DNA of 64,000 nucleotides from Phoronis australis (taxonomy: Eukaryota; Phoronida; Phoronidae): positions 1 through 64,000 of the forward strand of contig NMRA01000422.1 in assembly GCA_002633005.1 (NCBI GenBank), given 5' to 3'. The stretch's first letter is position 1, and the number at the start of each line of letters is the position of its first letter. This document shows positions 1 to 12,700 of this stretch, piece by piece. Position numbers and translations under genes: made by a program. Under the pieces are notes generated by a model that worked only from the letters and a program-made list of their open reading frames with translations, was not told the origin of the DNA and did not search any database.

Positions 1-75
1 ACGCCGCCCGGACGGACGGACGGACAGAGATGACGGCATAATGCGTCCACATATAAATATGTGGGCGCATAAAAA
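1..75 (+). mobile_element. 3' end of a Helitron-like (HINE-type) non-autonomous element, cut by the window edge
   Basis: Positions 41-70 form a near-perfect 30-nt hairpin (ATGCGTCCACATAT against ATATGTGGGCGCAT), preceded by a GGACGGACGGAC stretch and AGAGATGACGGCA. The same terminal hairpin ends the full copies at 4375-5674 and 38316-39973. It lies downstream of the last visible USP40 exon. Confidence 0.75.
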
Positions 76-577
76 GCCAAACTCCTCAGACAATGCCCAA
101 GAAAAAGGCAACGAGCATACTCTATGGCAAGCGTTTAAACTATTATACACTGACAGTGCAGGGGAAAACTTACGTCAAACAAAATAATGCAAATAAACTA
201 CTGACTATCAAGAAACACTTGCTTATGCCGATATCGCCCAAGTCTAACCAAACCCCATTGAATAACTATGTACAGCAGGACGTTGCTCCACTATAAACGT
301 TTGTGGAATGACATTTGATGGTGAAAATTTGGAGGAAAATTTGCAGCAAACTTTCAAACAATTTTGCGTTATTTTTCTTCTACTTCGTCTGCTTCAACAA
401 ACCCAGACAAATTTTGATGAAATGCATTAAATTTCATGCAACATGAACTCCTGCACCTTGTTTTGTTCCGTTCAATCATTGCCACTATACAGCGCAGACA
501 TAACAAGATAGACATGAAATTACATGTACATTGTACGGTCTCCACTGACAATTTGCTAAGTAAAACATTTCTATTAC

Positions 578-788
578 CTGGTTACTTATTTCCAACCATT
601 CATGCTTGCTTGGGAAATGTTTAGCTAAAGACACGTGCTCCGCAGGAATAATGAACATATCACAGGCTAACCTCCGCAGGGGTTCCACTCCCACTCCCTT
701 CGAGACGTCCCACACGACTTCCTGAGGAGGGCCATAGCACCGACTGGTGGGAATTCTCCGACAAAAAGTGACTAGCAACTGATTGGGT
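578..788 (-). CDS. USP40: USP40 last visible exon (C-terminal ubiquitin-like region)
   Basis: It encodes a segment with [16 protein letters not shown] and [18 protein letters not shown]-type sequence, which aligns with the human USP40 region just before its lysine-rich C-terminal tail. It ends phase 0 at a GTAATA donor, so at least one further coding exon is expected. Nothing between 1 and 577 on the minus strand looks like that tail, so it probably lies outside the window. Confidence 0.88.
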
Positions 789-3700
789 CTGTGAAGGAGA
801 ACGTGTATGCGTCACACACTACAAGCAGGAACTGTAACTCCCGTAACTTGAAGATAATAAAAATCACCTCCGTTATCTTCTCTACCTCTCACTTGTGGTA
901 TACAGTGTGTGTAACTTTGTTACGTAATAAAACACAGAAAATAGTTGTAACAGACATTTCAAGACAATGGCTGACTTTCGCCATGTTGAAATGCACTATT
1001 CCACCAGACGGTGATCAGATCTTTGGTGTACAGGCGATCAGCATCACCTACAAATCCCAAGTAATGTGGACGGGAAGTTTCGACCAAGTGGTAAAGCCAG
1101 CATTTTAATACCTTGACCTAATAGCTTAAGGAAAATGGCAAAACCTCTTGAAATATCCATGAATGAAGGACACCATGTTCAATACATTTCCACTGCGAAG
1201 ATTTCACGCCCTACAAAGTCCGGGCTGTGACTCATGAAGCAGGAGTCAGAATTTTTATCTCAGCCGATCTCAAAAAGCTAAAATAAATAAGTGAACTTTA
1301 CCTAATCAAACAATGCGATTTATTATTTGTTTTCCGATTAATGAACCACTATGCAGTAATAGAATTTCCGTCCACCAAATCTGAGCTGGGATCAAGCGGA
1401 AGTCATTTTTACACACTCCTTACACTGGAGAGCGTCGATATGAGAAGTCCACAACTGAGTTGAGTTACTTTCACAATCAGTTATTACACTTACCGCAGAT
1501 CTTCCTCATGAGGTAAAAGCTGTACACATATTTCTGATGAATTTGTCACTTTTAACCGCCTGTAAATGACAAGTTAGCTGGTTGAATAGTAAACATTTGC
1601 CATCGAATAATAATGATGCAGCAACAAACGAATGTAAAACCACACAAAAATATCAGTTTGGGGCAAAATGTACCAACTAAGGACCCTGTTCTTGATAATT
1701 TTAAAATACGCAAGAGAGCAATCCGGGGAATTAATATGTACCTACATTTGGGGAAACACAAACTACAATAAAATTGCAACGGTAGTCAGCATGTATTGGC
1801 ATTGAGATTTGTCTTAGGTATAAAGCTCCTAGCAAAAAATACTAACCTATGAGATACAGGCCGATTCCAGGACATCACACACATTATTTGAAAAAAGCAC
1901 AACAAATATCAATTGCACTCTTAACAGTATGCTTGTAGGTATTCGTTAGTATCAAAAAGTGACCGCTAGGTGGCGCAGAATATGTCAAACTTGTCCAAAA
2001 ATGGGAAGACCTACTCATTCCTTAATAGAAACCTTTTTGCCAATAATGAAAATCTATCAAGGAATTTCGAAGATAGAGAGGCAAACACAAAAAATGAAAT
2101 TGTTGCTACAAGGCGCAGCAATAATCAGATCTACCCGACAGAAGTTGTCACCTGTTCTAACCTGGTTGCAAGGGGTTTAGGAGATACATCAGCTGTCGAT
2201 GAAAAAAAAAAACAAAATTGCCACTATGGGGCATCACCGTAGTCAGATCTATCCAGCAGCCATCGTTATCCATAGCCATATTGTTGGGAAAACATGTGCC
2301 AAAGATCCTGCAATTGGTTAAGGAGATATTAATGCAGATGCAAAAACTGAAATTGCCACTAGGATGTGCCGTACTCGTTGGGCGTGTCTGAAAGTCAACA
2401 TAAGCCGCTGCCTTCTGGGGCAGGAACACGAACTCTCATAATCATTTTGATCCTTTGAGAAGTTTGTCAGAAAGAGAGGGGGATGTCAAACAACTGACTC
2501 AAAACTAATAAGAAAGACCACTACGCACAACGAAATACATCAAATCTACCTTCAAATAGGAAGTCATTATTGCCTCCTCAATAGACACCTAATATGTTCA
2601 AAACTTCATGAAAATCCATCAACAAACTCCAAAAATGGATGCAGTGTAAAAAAAACTAAAATTGCCACTAGCAGCAGTTCAGATGATCTGAAATTCATCG
2701 CCATCTGTTGTCAGCTTCACAGGAACACATTTCTGACACCTCATTAAGATCCCGCAGTGGAGACAGACGTCAGACAGTCAGTCAGAGATGACAGACTTTG
2801 CAGTCACATAAACTATGTGTGATGTGATCGCATAAAATGGAAAATTCAACGTTTTATAAAAACTTAACATCATGACAAGTCGACGAAAGCTTCTGTGTCG
2901 ATTCTTAAGGCCCTGCCACACCTAACTCAGAACATCTTAATCCAAGTCCGTTCGACTACCTTGATGAACCAGGTTGGGAATGGGTAGAAATTGGCAATTT
3001 TGGTCAGAAACATGACTCGAGTGCGACGTCATCCACCGAGTTCTCATCAGATTATACAATATGCTCAACAAGCTCCCACTCGGTTTCGCGCCATTTCAAG
3101 ATCATACTGAGAACTACCTAAGTGTGACTGAGAATAAGTGAGAGAAACAGTGTCTTCTGAGAACAAGACCTTCAACAGATTGCTGGATGAGTACATTCCC
3201 GAAACTCATGGCCTATCTGCATCACTCTTCATCATAAATGACTACGGTTGAGAACCAGACTATATGGTACACTCAAAGCCATCGAGTTGTTCACCTTTTA
3301 TCTAACCAGTGATCTTCAGCTGCTGCTCCAGTAAAAGCTGTCTTAGCAAGTAATAGTTAGTAGTAGTAACAGTTGCTCTAGTTGATAAACCCACACCTCT
3401 ACTGGGTTGCCCAACTTTGTCACCAAATGTTATGGAAGTTGATGTAATTAGACCAGAACTGCTCAGCACAATTACACAAGATTATCACGTCAGGAAAGAC
3501 TCCAAAAAATCTGTTTCGCCAATGTGTAGATGGGCCACACGCTTCAAAAGGTAGTTCCCATAGTATATGTTAAGCTAAATGACACCAGGCAACTCACTGG
3601 AGTGTTTGATTCGAATTCCTCAGAACTGCTGTAGGTCTACATTTCTCCTGAAGCCTCACTCTCAAAAAGTCCACTGACGGCACTGGTGCAGCTGCCATGG

Positions 3701-6700
3701 CTTCTAATGACAGAATTAGAATCTTCAAATCGAGAAGAGTGCACAACTTTCCTATTTCGACTTCACCAAGCCGTATAAGCTTTGGCATCTCTTGTGAATC
3801 AGTCATTGAGTTTTGTTGTTGACCTGAGAACAGATTTAAAAAATTCATTAATTTGGTTCACAACAATTTTATTCCTTTCAAATTGCTGGTTAATACAGAC
3901 GATAAAGTAAACTCCTTTTCTTAATTCAACACAAAAAAATAAAAAAAGAAATTAAAACGAAAGCATGGAGATGAAATAATGCAAACACAAACATTTAACT
4001 GCAAATTGTTGCATACTACAACAGCCTGTTTCACTAAAATCATGTAATTTTAAGATGTTTTCTTTCCAGAGTCTAAATGGAGACTTACGACTAGTTGATA
4101 AGTTTTGGTGTAATTTTCCAGTTAGACTCTGTGAAAAAAATGTGGTAATACAATAATATTTTAGTAAAGTGGCCCCCTGGACCATTTACACGATGTGCCA
4201 GACACCCTTTGGGTCACAGCTGTCAACATCACTAGGAACAAAAAGGACACGTGACACTTCAGTAAAACTTCTCTAGTTATTCAGCTTTCCATTTCTTTAT
4301 ACTAAATTAATTCATATCAATCAAAAGACCATGGTCGGTCTCGGACAGTTACACACCCCATATACCATAACAACAAGAGCAACGTGGATCATTGAAATGC
4401 ACCCACGAATGTATCGGTAACGGTGTGCTTCTGGGGGTGTATACTTGTATCATAAAAATGGCCATTAGATGGCTCAAAATACATCGAATCCATCCGAAAA
4501 TGGGAACATATCACTTTTTTAATAGAAAGCTATTTACCAAATTTCATAAAAATCTGACAAAGAACTTCAGAGAAGCAACGGAAAGCAGAAAAAACGAAAT
4601 TGGAGGGCATAGCGTTCACCGGATTCATCTGAAAGTCATCCTCGTCCGTTGACAGTTTCATATAATAATACACTTGCTAAATTGAATAAAGATCCTGCAG
4701 TAGATTTAGGAGATACAGCAATGAGCGCAATACAAACTGGCACTAGGAGGCGCCACAGTAGTCAAAGTCATCGGAAAATAATCATCAACCATCCTCTTCA
4801 TGCTAAGAACATGTATGCCAATTTTCACAATCATCCTTAGAATTGTTTGGTTGACAGGGGAGCGGAAAACAACAACAATGGCCATTAGGTGGCACAAAAT
4901 ACCTCAATTATATCCAAAAACGAGAGGAAAGTGTCATCTCACCAATAGATGCCTATATTCCAAATTTTATGAAAATCTGTTGAGGACCTTTCGAAGATGT
5001 AACGGTAAACGTAAAAAACTAAAATTGCCACTAGGGGGCACACTGTTAGTCAGATCCTCCCGAATGTCGATGTCCTCGACCATTGTCAAAATCATAAAAA
5101 TACACCTGCTAAATTAAGTAACGATCCTGCACAGTTTTAAGGAGATAAAGCCATAGGAGCTAAAAACCAAAACTGCCACTAAGAGGCTCCACAGTAGTCC
5201 AAGTCGTCGGAAAATCATTGTCATTCATCCTGTTCATAGTAAGAACATACATGCCAATTTTCACAATCATTCTGAGAGTGGTTTGGTCGATAGAGGGGTG
5301 GTTGCCAAAAAAAAGACTAGAAAACAGTAAAAATGGCCACTAGGTGGTGCAAAATGCCTTGAATCCATCCGAAAACAGGAGAATAGTGTCATCTCATTAA
5401 TAGATGCCTATGTGGCAAATTTCATGAAAATCGGTTGAGGATTTTTGAAGATACAAGACAAACGTAAAAAACTCAAGTTGCCACTAGGGGGCACAGCGGT
5501 ACTCGGTACGGTCCGAAACTCGTCGTCCTTTGTCCTCAACCCCATAGAAACACACCTGCCAAATTTCAATATCTTGCAAGGGGTTTAGGAGACACAGCTG
5601 CGGATGCCAGACGCCCAGACAGAGCTGACGGCAATATGCACCCACAAAATTATAAATAATTATGTGGGCGCATAAATCAGTGCCCGATTTATAGGAGGGC
5701 AAAGGGAGTAACTATCATGCCCGCTCCTGGAGGGCACACTCAATACGAAAGGAACAGAGTAACAATTGATTACATCACCAAGGACTATCTTTTAGAGGAA
5801 GGCCCCGTAACATGACAGGATGTCTAACTCAGCAAAAATAAGAAAAGAATATAGTCACCCATCAACAATGGACGGACCTCTTTTAGACAAAAAGATCAAC
5901 AACATGGGGTACCAAGGTTGCCAAATCCGCCATATGTTGATTATCTCAAAAACTGCTTCACTGATCACAATGAAATTCGAAATGGAAGTATATCGCAAGA
6001 ATGTGCCGGCACCAGCCAATTTTTGGGCATTGGATTCATCTACTTTGGCAACCCATTAGTTTTCGACTGCTCAAGTCATTGCTTGTCCGCCGATTATCTC
6101 GAAACCGCTTAACGGATCATGAAGATATTTGGCAGAGATAGACGGCTGGCATGCACCAGCACCGATCGATTTGGCTACCATAGCACCCCCTGTTGGCCAT
6201 CTTAGTTTTTGACAAGACAGGTTGATTATTTCAAAAACAGCGTTTTATATTTCAGCCTAATTAAAAATTATGGGTCCATCTATCATTTATCACTTTTTGT
6301 CCGCTTGGCAGATCATGATCAAATTTGGTACAGAGGCAATCGGCATGGATACGTCAGCACCGTCAGTTACTACTGAACTGCTTGACGGATCTTGATGACA
6401 TTTGGCATAGAGACAGATGGCTGGTATGCACTGGCAACAGTCGATTTTTGGACAGATTTGGCTACTGTAGCACCCATTGTGGGGCATTTTAGTTTTTGAC
6501 GAGACAGGTTGATTATCTCAAAAAGTGCAAGGCACAACTGGATGAAATTCGGCACAAAGATATATAGCAGGGATGTATGCATTGACAGAAGTTGTTTTCG
6601 TTTTGATTCGACCACCCTCTTGGCTTTGGACAGGACAACTAGTTCTTGTCTGTCGATCATCTAAGTTCTTAACAGGTCATCCTGGAGGCAACTTGTTTGC

Positions 6701-9700
6701 AAGTGTTGGATTTTATGGGTCGTGGGTTGGAGAAATGAATGAAAAATATGGGCAGTGGGTACGAAATAAAAGTGACTTCCCTCCTCCCATACATTTTTTG
6801 CTGAAACAGCACTAAGATGAAAAACTACATCGAAGTTAAAAAAATGTGATTTAGAGGACCTTTAATGTGGCAGCATATCATAAAAACTGAATGAAGAAAC
6901 AAATACTGCAAAATTTTTAAGAACTGACAAGAGAAAACGCGGCACTGCCAACTGCGCTCAGTTATATGTGTTTAACACAAAAAAGCAGTATTTTACTAAT
7001 TAAAAAAATTGCTTGTATATAAATTTGTCTTTAAGACCTCATACTTTCTAAGAAAGTCTTTATCCACATCATCTTGTCTGGACTGGTTCCTTCGGGACTG
7101 TACAGCCATACAGGAAGACAGAGTTGACCCTGCAACATATAGCATAGCTGTGAAGAGTTTTCAATTTCTTAAAATACAACAAAGTCAAAAAACAACAACT
7201 TAACTGTCACAAATTTCTCAAAAAATAGATGTCAAGTTTAATTTACTTCAGGTATGGCATGATAGTTTGTGCCACACAGCTGTCACTTAACAAGATATTC
7301 TCGATTTTACATCTAAACAGACGATGGAAAGACTTGCAACTCAGATTTGCTAACAGAACAGCTGCAGTTAAAAGAGATTAATGAACCTTGGGAGGTAATC
7401 TGCCTTTCTTAAGTAACAGGCGATTCCCATCTCTAATGTTGCACTGCTCCAAGGTCAGTTCAAGGTCATCCAACATGGCATCTTCCTCACCACACCAATT
7501 TGTTTTCCTGAGATGCCACTCCTCGCCTGCAAGACATTAAAGACTCATTTAACAAATGAATCAATATAAAGGACTGTTCAAAATTGACAGTTTTATATTT
7601 TTCAAGGGCTGGTTACTAGGCTGTTTATAACGGTAACATTGGCGAATATTATTTTATGACATCTACGCAGTACAGCCTATTCTAGTGATCAACTAAAATT
7701 TTTTTAATCTATATTTCTGTGGAGAAATATGATAAAATAAAATTGCACTCATTGGCCATAATGTGCACTAGATTGGTGAAGAACTATAATTGTAAACATT
7801 AAACTTTTATCAAATAAAATACAAAAAGCGTAAAAAACCACAGAGCAACACGTACAGAATAAAAACCAGAAGGGTCCCATGTCTTTGAAACAAACCCAGG
7901 ACGTGCGGCAACATGTGTTGTGAGGGATGCCAAGCAAAAGTCAATCCATTTTTGATTATCCATTCATCACAATATTTATTACTATCTAATCATCAGAATT
8001 TCAGAAGATTTTTATCAGCACTGAGACAAGTATGACTCAAAAAGTGGCTTTTGACAACTAAGAACTTAGAATACAGCTTTTTACATCCCTTTACAGAAGA
8101 ACATTTTTATAACTGAATTTTCGCAAGATGCCATCATTTCAGCATTAGCAAACAAGGGTTAGTCTACCCACCACATAAACCTGCCATGCTGGTCATAGTT
8201 TCAAGACAACTCAGTATAGTCGAATTTCTCTCGATTATCACATCCATGTCCAATTGGTTGACTTCAGGCATGCCAAATGTGAGTGATATCTGCAATGTAA
8301 CTTTTTAACTCATATAACTACTAAACAGATCAGTTTTAAGAGATAACAAAGCCATTGATATCTTCCACGGTGTAGTGAGCCTTGAATGGTTGAGTGGCAA
8401 ACATATGGTCATTATTTTCACCTCAGCAAGTCATTAGATACAGATGGCTATGTCAGTGGGCCCACAGTGGTTAGGTGATAACTTGATCTACTAGATGGTA
8501 ACATTTCACCAATTTACATTACCAGCAATATTGAAACCGTGAATTGCGCATGCGCGAAAATCACTCAGTTAGCCCCCTTCAGAATACATGGGATTCGCAG
8601 AAAACACAGCGTGAGGGTCTTATTTATGAATCAATCACATTTGCCGATAGCACATAACATAGATAAGTATTTTGTTAAAAACGTGGCCAAGTTTCAGCAA
8701 AATTGGAAAAAATTTTATGTTTAACATGGTATGGCCAAAGTTTTGGCTTATTTTGTCGCTTCGGTCAGTGGAATCGCCACTAAAATCCCGAAAGTGCATG
8801 TGAGAAAACGATAATTTTCGACCAAGCCTTTCATGTGCGGTTAGTTGCCGATAGACCCAACAGATGTCAGTATAATCAAGATTGAAATGTAGAATTTTGA
8901 ATAAAATTAGACAAAATTTTGTATTTAACATGGGGTCGCCGAAAATTGCCAATTTTGGCCTTTTGATATCAGTTTATCGTCATAGACTATCATTAGTGGG
9001 TCTAGTTAATTCGAAGTCTTTGGTTAAATCACTGATAATATTCACACCAGTATACTAATAAACGTTTTCTCTATATAGAACAGTTTGATTCCAATGCTTA
9101 AGTAGTGCGTATAACAGAGATTGGCCCTTGACCGGCCCGGCCAGAGGAGCAGAAAATTCAGCTCTAGGCCAAAGTAGCTATATGCGGAAAACTCAGTCAC
9201 CTGAGGTGTTTACGATCCACTTCAGAGAAAAAAACCTCGTTGTATCTAACAATAATTTGTTTCCGAGTACTTTGGGCATGGTTTAAAATTGAAAGGGGTC
9301 ATTATGATTTATGAGAATTGTATTGTTGCATTGCGAACTGAAAACTATTGACGGGTAGTGGGAGATAAGGCAACGAGTAAGGACAGCTTTGATTTGCTTA
9401 CGAGTAGTGACTCATGATTGGCCAGACATCTGTAATGATATGATTTGTCTTTCCTTTTGAACGGAATACATTTGAACTTTGGTAATTTTGGGCTACAAAA
9501 TGTAGAACAACCTTCCTGGGTGCTTCTCTCCAGTAGACACGCGGAGAGTGAAGCGCTAACTGGTCCATAAGCGCTGACCTAGTTTACGCAGAGAACCTGG
9601 CGGATGACCTAGTTTACGAATTGCTGGTAATGAGGGTTACAATATGGCCGAAAAGTGAAATAATTTTGCTTTTTCATTTTTCTCATAAAAGATAAGTAAG

Positions 9701-12700
9701 ACCAAATCAATTAGGAGTAATTTTGGGGATTCGCAAGCATTCAAAGCTTTAGAGAAATGAAAAAGGAACAATTTTGGTAATTATTTTGTCTGAAATTTGT
9801 GAGATATTAATTGTAACCCGAATTAATACACTGACAAACAACGATTGTCACATTTTAGTTATAGGTCCCTCATTTCAGGAAGGCTTCCATGTGGGGTTCT
9901 AGAAATATGCCACTTTGAGAACATTCGCCCTGGGGCTTACTAATAGATTCTTTTCGCATCAGCAAAGCGTTTCTCTCGTCATTCCTCAGTGACGACAGTG
10001 GACAAATGTGTGACTGAGTGACATATTTCAACACATTTCTAAAACACTATATACACCTTATTCATGCAGTTGCCATTTAAAAAGAGAGCCTCTTTTTAGT
10101 TTAAAAAATGCATTCTGCGCAGAGCATGATATTTTCGCATGCCTCGTTATATTTATGTCTCAAATGCATAGTTTTTTAAACCTAAAAAGAGGCTCACTAC
10201 TAAAATGGCGACTGTGTGAATAAGGTCGATACCTGATTATCTGTTGGCGGAAGACCTCTTTCAAGAACCAAGGAAGCACCAGGTTTTATTCCTGCATCCG
10301 CCACACTCTGCAGTTCATGTACTATAAGCAAAGGCAGCATTGTCCTTTTATGCACATTTTTGCGTCCTTATCATCGTTACAGTTCTTCAAACCCAAAACA
10401 TCAAGGAACTTCTCGGACAGACCAGAAATACAGTGTCGTAAATGTTGAGACAAAAAGACTACTTCCTTTTCGACTGGCAAGTACTGGGTAAAAATAAGTC
10501 TTTAAGTCACATTTCATGGAACAGACTCCAGAAGAATTAATTTAAAGTGGTTCACGAAGACTAGATTCATATTTTTGGGAAACACGATTTGAAACAGCAC
10601 GGTATTGCTTCAGGGACGTTTCAAATGTCTTTCACATCATTCTATGGATAATGTATGAAGATGTCACTTTTCAAATTTTGATCCCTGAAACAACTAATCT
10701 GGTAATAGTTTAAGTCCATCAATTGTCAACTAAGACATTGTTGTACTTTTCTTACAGCAGTCAAGCTCTCCAATGCATGAAATCTCACCATTACAATAAG
10801 CCCATGGAAAGCAGTGCTGCTGATAATACAAAGATCTCCACCACTTTTTGCTGAAAGGGTCCCTAGGAAAGGGCCCCTGAGGATCTTTTTGTATGCAAAA
10901 CCACATCCAAAAAAAAGGATTTTCAAAATTCCCCAATACACCTCATTACTTACAAGGTGGTCCAAATCCCAGGTTAGGGTCCTCCAGTCGGAGACGACAC
11001 ACTGTGACGAGCGCGACTGAAAAGGCGTCCACAGCTCTGGACTTGACATCCTGCACTAACTACAAGCAGAATTTAAATAGCATGGTGTACAGTCTCCAAG
11101 AAGAGAATTGAATCAAGTAAAGCTACATATTTTCAGTTGTAGTCTTTTGTAGCTTATCAATGAAGAAATCGCGTCATGGTTGGCAGCTAAATATTGTTGA
11201 CAGCACCGAGATGACAGTAAACACACCAAGGATATACAACTAGTATAAATACTTTCAGACATGCACCTGTATAATTGTGCGTGTCTGAAGAAATAATTCT
11301 GAAACTAGAAGAGTTAGCACTAAGATTTCTGCCACAATTGAATTCAACGTTAGTTTTTTGACATTTTAAATGGCCTGAAACGTGTTTTAGTTTAAGTTGA
11401 ATTAACTGGTGTTCAGACCCCCAAAACTGCCACTCAGTATAACATTACGTAAACAATTATACTGTAAACTCGCGGGTTAACGCCCATGCCCGGGTAATCA
11501 CCCATCCTCGACTTTTGTTCAATTTTCGGTTTAAGGGCCCATTTCTTGGGTAATCGCCCATCCCCTACATTCCCAATTTCCACGTAAGCACCCACCTCTT
11601 ACGTAATCGCTCATCCCCCCCCCGTCTCAGGGTTTTCCAATTTAAGCGCCCAGGGCATTAACCCGCGAGTTTATGGTAGTATTTTGCATGTATTAAAAGC
11701 ACACACACTTAATAAACTTTACATACACGTTATACTTTGTGTAATCCGTAAATTCTAAACTGGGTATTTTTTTCAATTTTCATCATTCTCATTCAAATTT
11801 GTTAAATAAACATCTGAATTGGATGCACATCAATTTATTGTCATCCCTGGAGTAACCAGCAAGGAAACCTTTGCTCGCATGCCATTGAAACTTTGCTCAT
11901 TGATTTTACACATTGTGTATTGCAAATAGGCGAAGCTTTCCATGCACGAATCTAAACGTGGGCATACAATATCTGTAACCAATTTGACCAAACATGTCTT
12001 TACCGTGCTTTTTTGAATCTCCAGGTACGTTTGTTTAGAAGTCTCGCCAACGTCCTCCTCCACCCTGTTCTCAATAGCTACCCTAAAACTGCTCGCATCA
12101 ACAGAGATGATTTGCTCCGATTTGGACCTGAAAATGGGTAGTAAACAGGATTAGACAAGACACGATGCAATAACATAAATTATTGTAAGTCGTTTTAAAT
12201 GCTTCCAGGAATGCTTTCTGAGGAGGTAAGACACTCGTGAGCAAAGCTAGAATGATCACGTGCTTCACATGTAATGCAGGACAATATCTTGCGTGATCTC
12301 GCTTTTCTCACAAAAAATTTACTCTACATAATGCAGCCCAAGTTTCATTATTACCAAAGGAATGTCATTTATGTACTCAAGTCTCTGTGAATTCATCATA
12401 TTCTGGAATTTTTAACCTTCTTTTCAAATGGTTTAAATGCCTCGCCTTTTTGGTATGTCTAATTCTGGGTTGTTCCCCTAAGTGAACGAAACGGCAAAAT
12501 GAGACGGATAAAACTCGGAAGAAAAATATGCATCGTGTTTCCTGGTGAAGGATTTGCTAGTAAGCTCAAACATCACTGTAAAACAACAAAATGATCATCT
12601 TCATTATTTACCTAGAAGCTTTCTGAATAAACAAACAGTCGTTATCGTTGAGACTCATATCTTGTATAGCTTTACACATGTCATCTACACACAGTGGTTG

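Noticed and set aside
369-551. Minus-strand frame ending in an acidic tail, considered as the USP40 C-terminus
   Set aside because: The sequence does not resemble the lysine-rich USP40 tail, and no clear acceptor in the right phase connects it to the exon at 578-788.
10726-11049. 107-codon minus-strand frame, considered as a missing USP40 exon
   Set aside because: It has no similarity to USP40, and the exon chain 11910-12127 to 10233-10321 joins in phase without it.
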